Under the pieces are notes generated by a model that worked only from the letters and a program-made list of their open reading frames with translations, made no database searches and was not told the origin of the DNA. Shown piece after piece: positions 1 to 5,106 of a stretch of DNA of 7,768 nucleotides (its first letter is position 1; each line of letters starts with the position of its first letter). The position numbers and the translations under genes are program-made. This DNA is from Methylobacter sp. (GTDB lineage: Bacteria; Pseudomonadota; Gammaproteobacteria; Methylococcales; Methylomonadaceae), in contig PMJA01000273.1 in assembly GCA_003158415.1 (NCBI GenBank), positions 1-7,768 of the forward strand, given 5' to 3'.

Positions 1-429
1 GCCCAGATGGTTTTTGCCGAACTGACCGGTGGCGTAGCCCATGGATTTAAGCGTGGTGGCGATGGTCAGCGCCTGTGCGGGTATGCCGATAGGGGAGCCC
101 GCCTGACCGACCGTGGTCATGCCGGTGCGGATCGGCAGTTCGCCGGTGATGAAGGCCGCGCGTCCCGCCGTGCAACTGGCTTCGGCATAATAATCGGTAA
201 AACGCATGCCCTCGGTGGCGAGCTTGTCGAGGTTGGGCGTACGACCTGCCATCATGCCCTGATGATAAGCGCCGATATTGAACCAACCGATGTCATCACC
301 CATAACGACGACGATGTTGGGTTTTTTGTCTTCCGCCTGTGTGGTTGATACAGACATACAAGCGGTCAGAGCGACTAGCGCCATTGCCGCAGGTTGGAAC
401 AGGCGTTGCCGCCGGAAATTTGGAATCAT
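1..429 (-). CDS. Exported arylsulfatase-type sulfatase, N-terminal part (runs off the left edge)
   Basis: Type I sulfatases hydrolyse sulfate esters with a formylglycine made from an active-site Cys or Ser. The 143 visible residues begin with a basic n-region and hydrophobic stretch (about 5-32). This could be cut by signal peptidase I after TTQA (32) or be a lipobox LTAC (Cys24). The sulfatase start follows: PNIVVVMGDDIGW (37-49), with Asp45/Asp46 as the expected metal ligands, TPNLDKLATEGMRFTDYY (64-81), and the core ASCTAGR (84-90). Cys86 is the formylglycine candidate, in a CxAxR version of the usual CxPxR motif. GQFGKNHLG (135-143) matches the next conserved block. The rest, roughly three quarters of a normal sulfatase, lies outside the window. 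The ATG at 427-429 gives the complete signal sequence; only a weak AAGG lies about 9 bases upstream. It is divergent from the channel gene at 750. Family assignment is firm; the substrate cannot be read from this part. Confidence 0.93.
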   Translation of the reverse strand, partial: MIPNFRRQRLFQPAAMALVALTACMSVSTTQAEDKKPNIVVVMGDDIGWFNIGAYHQGMMAGRTPNLDKLATEGMRFTDYYAEASCTAGRAAFITGELPIRTGMTTVGQAGSPIGIPAQALTIATTLKSMGYATGQFGKNHLG

Positions 430-749
430 AATCTAAGCCTTACGGTTATTGAAAAGAAGCATGCGATTTTGAAATGGCGGTTAACAGCATCAGCGATTAA
501 AAAATCGATACTTTATAACTACTTAATACGGGGGTGGGCAGGATAATGGCTTGTAACCCCTGTATTATCAAGTAACCTAGGCGATTAAATGCCTAAGTCG
601 GCTTGTAGATTACTTTAAAAGTATGATATTTTGCAACTCAAAATGAACTTTTAGCAGTATTTAAACTATCTCTATAGTGCCTGTATTTCCAGTGAGCCAC
701 CCTTTCCTTTATAAAAAAGGTTTTTTCAAATAAATACAAAGGATTTTAA
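430..749. promoter_or_regulatory. Divergent intergenic region between the sulfatase and the envelope gene block
   Basis: These 320 bases contain no credible gene and are AT-rich compared with the flanking genes. They must hold the promoters for the leftward sulfatase and the rightward channel gene. The 9-mer GCGATTAAA occurs at 493-501 and 581-589. Each copy overlaps a short dyad: CGATT-AAAA-AATCG at 494-507 and TAGGC-8 nt-GCCTA at 578-595. These could be regulator sites, but dyads this short can arise by chance in AT-rich DNA. A weak rightward promoter possibility is TTGTAG (603-608) with GATATT (625-630) at a 16-base spacing. I see no strong consensus promoter on either strand, which would fit activator dependence but does not prove it. 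Confidence 0.5.
706..726 (+). terminator. Weak terminator-like hairpin in the leader of the first channel gene
   Basis: CCTTT (706-710) and AAAGG (716-720) can pair around ATAAA and are followed at once by six T residues (721-726). This is the layout of an intrinsic terminator. The stem has only five pairs, two of them G-C, so it is weak on its own. It ends about 12 bases before the AAAGGA ribosome binding site at 738-743, where a leader attenuator would sit. It may equally be a chance feature of AT-rich DNA. Confidence 0.25.
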
Positions 750-1790
750 ATGAGTTCTGTAAAAAAAAGATGGGTGCGTGCCGGTACGGTTACCGCTTTA
801 TTCGCTTGTTCCCCCGCCGGATTTGCCGGGGTGGGTCATTATCTGCCCGGTATGTTTAATATCCGCGATTTTTTTGTACCGGAAGATAAAGGCGTTTATA
901 CCGCTATGTATTACGGGAATTACTCAGCCGATACCATCAACGACAAGAACGGTAACGGCGTTAGTACGGTGACGGCTACCGTTAATGGGCCGGGCGGGAT
1001 AGCCAGCGCCACAGCCACCGCCAATCTTAAGGCGAGTATTGACATAAACATCGCCGCTCCCGTCATTATGTGGAACACCGGCTACAAAGTCTTAGGCGCC
1101 GATTATGCAATGTATATTGCCGTGCCTTTCACCAATAACAGTCTGGGCGCTTCGTTCGACTCCCTCGTTGATGTCAATGCGGGCGGCTTTGGCGCCTCAA
1201 GATCGCCTTCCGCTTCAGCGAACAGCAATACTTTCGGCATCTCCGACATCTATGTGCAGCCGCTATGGCTGGATTGGCGCGGGAAACACTACGATGTCAG
1301 CGCCGGATACGGCTTTTATGCGCCTACCGGCAACTATAGCCCGACTGGCGGGGCAAAAAATATCGGCTTAGGCTATTGGTCGCACCAGCTGCAATTGGCC
1401 GGGGCCTATTACCCGTTCGATAACCAAGGTACGGCGCTTACCTTGGCGGGGACGTATGAAATCGATCAAAAAATGGCGGGCAAAGATTTCACCCAAGGCC
1501 CCCATTTCACGTTGAATTGGGGACTCAGCCAGTACCTGCCGATCACCAAGGATGTATTGTTGGAAGTAGGCCCTGCCGGATACAGCCAATGGCAGGTTCA
1601 GAGTAATCAAGGCTCTGACCAACCGCTGTTCTTAAATGCAAATAACGAGGTGCATGCCGCAGGCGGTCAAATAGGGGTTGCCGTTCCAAAAATAAAGGCT
1701 AAACTCAGTTTCCATTATTTTGCCGAATTCGATGCCCAAGCTCGGCCTTTGGGTAATTATCTCGGCGCGACGGCAGCCGTTGGCTTTTAG
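750..1790 (+). CDS. Outer-membrane channel, Phenol_MetA_deg / SphA-like family
   Basis: Encodes a predicted outer-membrane beta-barrel of 346 residues. Members of this family (Phenol_MetA_deg; the Pseudomonas sphingosine-induced SphA is a relative) are thought to pass hydrophobic or aromatic compounds; few have been tested. A Sec signal peptide covers about 1-26, with cleavage likely after AGFA. The mature protein opens with the family hallmark GHYLPGMFNIRDFFVP (29-44). A second conserved block, APTGNYSPTGG followed by NIGLGYW, spans about 191-210. The rest alternates polar and hydrophobic residues as barrel strands do, and the last residue is Phe346, the usual Bam signal. An insertion rich in Ala, Thr and Asn (about 58-95) probably forms a loop. 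The AAAGGA at 738-743, six bases before the ATG, supports the start. It is first in a rightward block, and a small lipoprotein gene follows after 45 bases. Family call is strong; substrate is unknown. Confidence 0.88.
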   Translation: MSSVKKRWVRAGTVTALFACSPAGFAGVGHYLPGMFNIRDFFVPEDKGVYTAMYYGNYSADTINDKNGNGVSTVTATVNGPGGIASATATANLKASIDINIAAPVIMWNTGYKVLGADYAMYIAVPFTNNSLGASFDSLVDVNAGGFGASRSPSASANSNTFGISDIYVQPLWLDWRGKHYDVSAGYGFYAPTGNYSPTGGAKNIGLGYWSHQLQLAGAYYPFDNQGTALTLAGTYEIDQKMAGKDFTQGPHFTLNWGLSQYLPITKDVLLEVGPAGYSQWQVQSNQGSDQPLFLNANNEVHAAGGQIGVAVPKIKAKLSFHYFAEFDAQARPLGNYLGATAAVGF

Positions 1791-1835
1791 AAAGCGATGC
1801 TTTAGATATTTAATTTATAAACTTGGAGAAAAACC

Positions 1836-2237
1836 ATGACAACTTCAGAAAAAATTAATCGTGTTAACCAATCGTCCGGCATTAGCCGTCCTGTCCGTGT
1901 CGGCTTGGCCGCGCTGGTGCTGCCGTTGCTTATTAGCGCCTGTGCCACCGAAGCCCAGTTTCTTGCACAGACTGCGCCATCGGCGGTGAACACTGCATTA
2001 GCTAGAGGCCGGTTCGAACTTAATTGCCCTGATGCGACGGGTACTGTGCTGTCCAAGAAAATGACCTATATTAACGGCGTGGGTGTAGGCATGGGCGGCG
2101 GTGGCTATGAGTGGGGTGAGTTCACCGTCGGCGTCAGAGGCTGCGGCAAATCAGCGGTTTTTGAAACGATGTGTCGCGACCAGGATAATTGTAATGCCTT
2201 TGCCGGGAATGGGCGGGTTTTGGAGGGCGGACAATAA
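1836..2237 (+). CDS. Small cysteine-containing lipoprotein (conserved, function unknown)
   Basis: A 133-residue protein with a basic n-region, a hydrophobic core (about 22-33) and the lipobox ISAC, so Cys36 should be lipidated. The residue after it is Ala, which does not retain a lipoprotein in the inner membrane, so outer-membrane attachment is likely. The mature domain of about 97 residues has four further cysteines: FELNCPD (Cys64), VRGCGK (Cys103) and MCRDQDNC (Cys113, Cys119). They probably form two disulfides in the periplasm. The FxLxCP ... GVxGCGxxAxF layout is one I associate with short exported proteobacterial proteins of unknown role. A Gly-rich turn, GVGVGMGGGGYEWG, sits at 81-94. 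GGAG (1825-1828), seven bases before the ATG, supports the start. It lies 45 bases after the first channel gene, suggesting co-transcription and possibly a partner role; no function can be assigned. Confidence 0.82.
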   Translation: MTTSEKINRVNQSSGISRPVRVGLAALVLPLLISACATEAQFLAQTAPSAVNTALARGRFELNCPDATGTVLSKKMTYINGVGVGMGGGGYEWGEFTVGVRGCGKSAVFETMCRDQDNCNAFAGNGRVLEGGQ

Positions 2238-2304
2238 CGGAAAGCGGACATGTTGCATCGCTACCTCGAATTATACTCGACAGGGTACGGATTGCGGCTT
2301 TTAT

Positions 2305-2370
2305 CCCCCATCTCCCTTCGGGAGAGGCCTGCCCTGAGAAATGTCGAAGGGGCTTGGGGTGAGGGGTTTC
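2305..2370. repeat. Composite palindromic intergenic repeat (REP/MITE-like) reaching into the next reading frame
   Basis: The first part has a strong small hairpin, TCTCCC-TTC-GGGAGA (2311-2325), inside a C-rich/G-rich frame: CCCCCA at 2305-2310 and TTGGGGTGAGGGG near 2354-2366. The middle, GCCCTGAG-AAAT-GTCGAAGGGG (2331-2352), has CCCT/AGGG ends. It resembles the common interspersed repeat whose core is CTGAGCGNAGTCGAAGG; a piece of that repeat also lies at the right edge of the window. Both sequence styles are typical of multi-copy non-coding repeats in bacterial genomes. The copy fills the gap between the small lipoprotein gene and the second channel gene, and includes an ATG at 2341 that is unlikely to be a real start. 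Exact borders and copy number cannot be seen from one window. Confidence 0.65.
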
Positions 2371-2374
2371 AAAA

Positions 2375-2379
2375 AAGGG
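2375..2379 (+). promoter_or_regulatory. Ribosome binding site deciding the GTG start of the second channel gene
   Basis: AAGGG lies six bases before the GTG at 2386. No comparable site precedes the upstream in-frame ATG at 2341, where the sequence is repeat DNA. Starting at the GTG also gives a signal peptide of normal length, so this site supports the shorter gene model. Confidence 0.55.
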
Positions 2380-2385
2380 CAAACC

Positions 2386-3318
2386 GTGACCGTTTACAGT
2401 AGGGTCTCCTCCCGTTTTTCCAGGCTGTCCATGCTGGCGATTCTGGGATTAATGTACCCGTCGGTTAGCGATGCAGATATAGAGCCCCGATCCTATTCCA
2501 ATATCCCCATCGGCCTCAATTTCCTGCTGGCCGGATACATTTACCAGAGCGGCAATATAGCATTCGCCCCAACCATACCCATAGCCAACGCCAAACTGGA
2601 AACCAGCAGCGCTTTCCTGGCTTATGTCCGCTCGTTGGATGTCTGGGGAAAATCGGGCAAGGTTGACGTTATTATTCCAGAGGTTTGGCTATCCGGTGAA
2701 GCGGAGGTATTGGGGCAACAAAAAACCAGGCAAATTTCCGGTTTTGCCGATCCTACCGTGCGTTTCTATGTGAATCTTTTCGGTGCCCCTGCTCTGTCGC
2801 CGAAAGAGTTTGCCAATTACAAGCAGGACACGATAGTCGGCGTCAGTGTCGCGGTGACAGCACCGGGCGGGCAATACGACCCGCAGAAGCTGGTCAATAT
2901 AGGCACCAATCGCTGGTCTATCAAACCTGAACTTGGCATTTCCAAGGCTTGGGGGGCATTGACTGCCGAGGCTGCCGCCGGGGTGTATGTCTTTACCGAT
3001 AATAACCAGCCGTATCAGGGAAATACGCTGGCGCAGACGCCGATGTATTCTTTTCAAGGTCATTTGATTTATAATTTCACCCAGGGCATTTGGGGCGCCC
3101 TCGACACTAATTACTACACCGGCGCTCGCACCATCACCGATGGCGTAGCGGCTGATAACCTTCAGCAGAATTGGCGCGTCGGGGCCACGGTGGCGTTCCC
3201 CATCAACCGGCAGCACTCCATCAAACTTAACGGCAGCACCGGCGTTTATTCGCGCACCGGCAGCAGCTATGACATCATCGGCATTGCTTGGCAATACCGC
3301 TGGGGAGCAGGGTTTTAG
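2386..3318 (+). CDS. Second outer-membrane channel, Phenol_MetA_deg family (GTG start)
   Basis: Read from the GTG, the protein has 310 residues. The signal peptide (about 1-30) has an Arg-rich start, the hydrophobic core MLAILGLMYPSV, and likely cleavage after SDA before DIEPRSYSNIPIG. This mature start (EPRxYxNxPxG) and the block GGQYDPQKLVNIGTNRWSIKPELG (162-184) are characteristic of transporter proteins annotated as Phenol_MetA_deg. Barrel-like strands continue to a C-terminal Phe. It is not a duplicate of the protein at 750: the N-terminal hallmarks differ, so the two belong to separate branches of the superfamily. An in-frame ATG at 2341 would add 15 residues encoded by an intergenic repeat and spoil the signal peptide. 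A 92-base gap separates it from the Gly-rich gene. Barrel and family are well supported; substrate is unknown. Confidence 0.86.
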   Translation: MTVYSRVSSRFSRLSMLAILGLMYPSVSDADIEPRSYSNIPIGLNFLLAGYIYQSGNIAFAPTIPIANAKLETSSAFLAYVRSLDVWGKSGKVDVIIPEVWLSGEAEVLGQQKTRQISGFADPTVRFYVNLFGAPALSPKEFANYKQDTIVGVSVAVTAPGGQYDPQKLVNIGTNRWSIKPELGISKAWGALTAEAAAGVYVFTDNNQPYQGNTLAQTPMYSFQGHLIYNFTQGIWGALDTNYYTGARTITDGVAADNLQQNWRVGATVAFPINRQHSIKLNGSTGVYSRTGSSYDIIGIAWQYRWGAGF

Positions 3319-3410
3319 AGGCTTGGGTAGACATTAGTGACGTGTGCGTTAAGAAGCAATGGTCAAAAAACATTATTATGAAGAATTTAATTAATTAGAG
3401 GTCAATCATT

Positions 3411-4058
3411 ATGATTATTCGAAATAAAGGTTACCGCCTGCTGGCGGCTGCAATTTGTATGGCCGCCGTATCAACGCCGACACAGGCTTGGTACAGCAGA
3501 GGTGGTTCTGCTACGACCTCTCGCGGCGGATCGGCTAGCTGGGGCGGCGGATCCGGTTCTGCTACGAGTGCTCGCGGCGGTTCGGCTAGCTGGAGCGGCG
3601 GTTCCGGTTCAGCCTCGGGTGCTCACGGCGGTTCGGCGGCCTGGAGTGGTGGTTCTGGCTATGCTCACGGAGCTTATGGCGGTTCGGCGGCCTGGAGCCA
3701 TCCTCCGGCTTATGGCTATCATCCTCCAGCTTATGGCTCTACTACCGTCAACGTTTATCATCCTCCCGTTTATTATAACAACGGCGGTTACAGCGGCGGT
3801 CAAGTCGCGGCGGCGGGTGTTGCCGGTATGGCGGTAGGTGCCATGATGGGCGCCTCTGCGGCATCCAGACCACCCACCACGGTGGTGGTGCAACAGCCGA
3901 TGGCCATGCCGCTGGGTACGAGCATGGCTTATTTGCCGGGTGGTTGCGTGAATATCAATACCTATTCGGGTCAATATTATCAATGCGGCATGAATTGGTT
4001 CAGGCCTTACTTCGGAAGCAACGGCGCTTATTACCAGGTCGTGCCTGCGCCCTACTAG
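3411..4058 (+). CDS. Exported Gly/Ser/Tyr-rich repeat protein with glycine zipper and small Cys-containing C-terminal domain
   Basis: This 215-residue protein has a signal peptide (about 1-26, cleavage after TQA). Three 17-residue repeats (38-54, 55-71, 72-88) follow the pattern [RHY]GGSA[SA]W[SG]GGSG, with partial units before and after. HPPAYG occurs twice (97-102, 104-109), then the related HPPVYY (117-122). A glycine-zipper hydrophobic helix, VAAAGVAGMAVGAMMGASAA (132-151), has Gly139/143/147 spaced by four. The C-terminal 50 residues, with LPGGCVNIN, YYQCGMNWFRPY and YYQVVPAPY, resemble a small domain often seen after glycine zippers in exported proteins (similar to DUF6515); Cys179 and Cys192 may pair. 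AGAGG (3397-3401) precedes the ATG by nine bases. The zipper suggests membrane insertion, and the Gly/Ser/Trp repeats suggest a flexible surface or matrix segment; both are inferences. Next comes the DUF2092 gene, 68 bases on. Confidence 0.85.
   Translation: MIIRNKGYRLLAAAICMAAVSTPTQAWYSRGGSATTSRGGSASWGGGSGSATSARGGSASWSGGSGSASGAHGGSAAWSGGSGYAHGAYGGSAAWSHPPAYGYHPPAYGSTTVNVYHPPVYYNNGGYSGGQVAAAGVAGMAVGAMMGASAASRPPTTVVVQQPMAMPLGTSMAYLPGGCVNINTYSGQYYQCGMNWFRPYFGSNGAYYQVVPAPY
3522..3698 (+). repeat. 51-bp tandem repeat inside the Gly/Ser-rich gene
   Basis: Three full 51-bp units (3522-3572, 3573-3623, 3624-3674) and a 24-bp partial unit (3675-3698) encode the 17-residue repeats. Units share GGCGGTTCGGC blocks and the codons for Trp and GGSG, with most differences at third positions. 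The conserved spacing shows in-frame amplification. Such arrays can change copy number by slippage, so length may vary between strains. Confidence 0.85.
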
Positions 4059-4114
4059 CGCCGAAAGATAGTCTTAGTATCAAAGATGGACAGCCAGTAA
4101 TCACTGATATTTAT

Positions 4115-4119
4115 AGAGG
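4115..4119 (+). promoter_or_regulatory. Ribosome binding site deciding the start of the DUF2092 gene
   Basis: AGAGG lies seven bases before the ATG at 4127. The same frame is open back to 3944, but that part overlaps the Gly-rich gene and has no export signal. This site and the lipoprotein signal directly after the ATG fix the start at 4127. Confidence 0.75.
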
Positions 4120-4126
4120 TTTGATC

Positions 4127-4999
4127 ATGCAATACACGCAAAAAAATTCCAGAAAAACGTTGTCAGCATTTATCCTGCTACCTGCAATCGTTGTTGCGCT
4201 TTCGCTGCAAGGTTGTGCGCACGATGAAAAGACGCCTGTCAATGTGCAGGAGCTAGCGGTAACAAAGCAAGAGCCGCAACCCGCGCCATCGCCTGAAACT
4301 CCTGCGCCACCAGCGCCGATCATTGAACAATATGCTTTGGATCGTCTTAAGCAAATGAGTGAAAGACTAACTTCCTCCAAAGCCTTTACCTACAAATCGA
4401 ACAGCTTTATAGAACTACAGGTGGATAGCGGTCAATTTATAACGTTCTTTACCGACGTCGATGTGGCCCTGCAACGGCCTAACAAATTGCGCATCAATGC
4501 GTTGGGCGACCTGCCGAACTTTCAGATTTATTTCGACGGCGCAAAAGTTTCAGCCTTTGATAAGCAGAAGAATCTCCATGCGGTTTCCGAGCCGATTACA
4601 ACCATTGATGAGATGTTGGCTTTCGTGATAAGTAAGGTACACCTTAATTTCCCCTCTGCGGATCTTATGTACAGCAACCCCTACGCCGTGATGACGAAGA
4701 ATTTAACACAGGCTGTCGTGATAGGCCCTTCAATGGTGAATGGTGTGCCTTGCGAGCATTTCGCCTATATGGAACCCGGCATCAATTGGGAAATCTGGAT
4801 CGAAAACGGCAAAAATGCGCTCCCGCTACGCTTGGCCATGACCTACAAGCAAGCCCCCAACTTTCCCCGTTTTCTGGTTGAATTCTCGGACTGGAATCTG
4901 AAGCCAAAATTGAGCCCGGAAACCTTTGTGTTTAAAGCGCCCGCCGATTCCAAAAAAATCGAGTTTGGCCCTTATAAGATCGAACAAAAAACCAAGTAA
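4127..4999 (+). CDS. DUF2092-family lipoprotein
   Basis: A 290-residue predicted lipoprotein. Residues 1-29 form the signal peptide, ending in the lipobox LQGC, so Cys30 is lipidated; Ala at the next position suggests the outer membrane. A Pro/Ala/Glu-rich linker (about 50-66) leads to a DUF2092 domain filling the rest. Family landmarks are LKQMSERL, RPNKLRI, FDGAKVS (136-142), MYSNPYAVM, VNGVPCEHFAY (Cys209, His211), INWEIWI (Trp221, Trp224), LPLRLAMTYK and FSDWNLKPKLSP (Trp256). DUF2092 proteins are predicted periplasmic proteins, thought to share the half-barrel fold of LolA/LolB/RseB that binds lipid or lipoprotein acyl chains; no reaction is known. It stands between the Gly-rich gene (68 bases before) and the DUF4410 gene (107 bases after). 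Family identity is strong; ligand and role are unknown. Confidence 0.9.
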   Translation: MQYTQKNSRKTLSAFILLPAIVVALSLQGCAHDEKTPVNVQELAVTKQEPQPAPSPETPAPPAPIIEQYALDRLKQMSERLTSSKAFTYKSNSFIELQVDSGQFITFFTDVDVALQRPNKLRINALGDLPNFQIYFDGAKVSAFDKQKNLHAVSEPITTIDEMLAFVISKVHLNFPSADLMYSNPYAVMTKNLTQAVVIGPSMVNGVPCEHFAYMEPGINWEIWIENGKNALPLRLAMTYKQAPNFPRFLVEFSDWNLKPKLSPETFVFKAPADSKKIEFGPYKIEQKTK

Positions 5000-5035
5000 A
5001 TAAAAATAAAGTTTTCCGCCCAAACAGCTTATTTA

Positions 5036-5075
5036 CGTTGCGAGGCAAAAAATGTATTGATTTTGCCTCGCGACG
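5036..5075 (+). other. 15-bp-stem inverted repeat in the DUF2092-DUF4410 gap
   Basis: Left arm 5036-5050 (CGTTGCGAGGCAAAA) pairs with 5061-5075 (TTTTGCCTCGCGACG). Fourteen pairs are perfect and one is a G-U wobble, around a ten-base loop. No T-run follows on either strand, so it is not a normal intrinsic terminator. It ends 20 bases before the ribosome binding site at 5096-5100. It could be an RNA stem that stabilises or separates the two messages, or a DNA operator. Confidence 0.8.
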
Positions 5076-5095
5076 GAATTTCACCTTTAACCACC

Positions 5096-5100
5096 AAGGA
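5096..5100 (+). promoter_or_regulatory. Ribosome binding site deciding the start of the DUF4410 gene
   Basis: AAGGA lies six bases before the ATG at 5107. An in-frame ATG at 5038 falls inside the hairpin arm and would place 23 hydrophilic residues before the lipoprotein signal, so 5107 is preferred. Confidence 0.8.
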
Positions 5101-5106
5101 ATAGTT

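Noticed and set aside
7..348. Plus-strand open frame opposite the sulfatase
   Set aside because: It lies wholly over clearly conserved sulfatase motifs on the minus strand and has no signal or recognisable domain.
1791..1803. Small hairpin AAAGC-GAT-GCTTT directly after the first channel gene
   Set aside because: Only five pairs and no T-run; too weak to call a terminator in a 45-base gap between likely co-transcribed genes.
2689..3294. A 201-residue minus-strand open frame under the second channel gene
   Set aside because: It is antisense to a well-supported barrel gene, and its protein is Arg/Gly/Ile-rich without domain features or a ribosome binding site. It is a frame shadow despite its length.
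3522..3698. Possible CRISPR-like array
   Set aside because: The 51-bp units are contiguous, have no spacers and are in-frame coding repeats.
3502..3983. Plus- and minus-strand open frames over the Gly/Ser-rich gene
   Set aside because: The GC-rich tandem repeats suppress stop codons in other frames. The repetitive Arg/Ala and Arg/Thr products are by-products of the 51-bp repeat.
3944..4126. In-frame upstream extension of the DUF2092 gene
   Set aside because: It would overlap the Gly-rich gene by 115 bases and bury the lipoprotein signal; the ATG at 4127 has a proper ribosome binding site.
5036..5075. Intrinsic terminator after the DUF2092 gene
   Set aside because: The T-run is inside the stem and not after it on either strand, so it was recorded as an inverted repeat only.
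5038..5106. In-frame upstream extension of the DUF4410 gene
   Set aside because: It reads through a hairpin arm and puts a hydrophilic segment before the lipoprotein signal.
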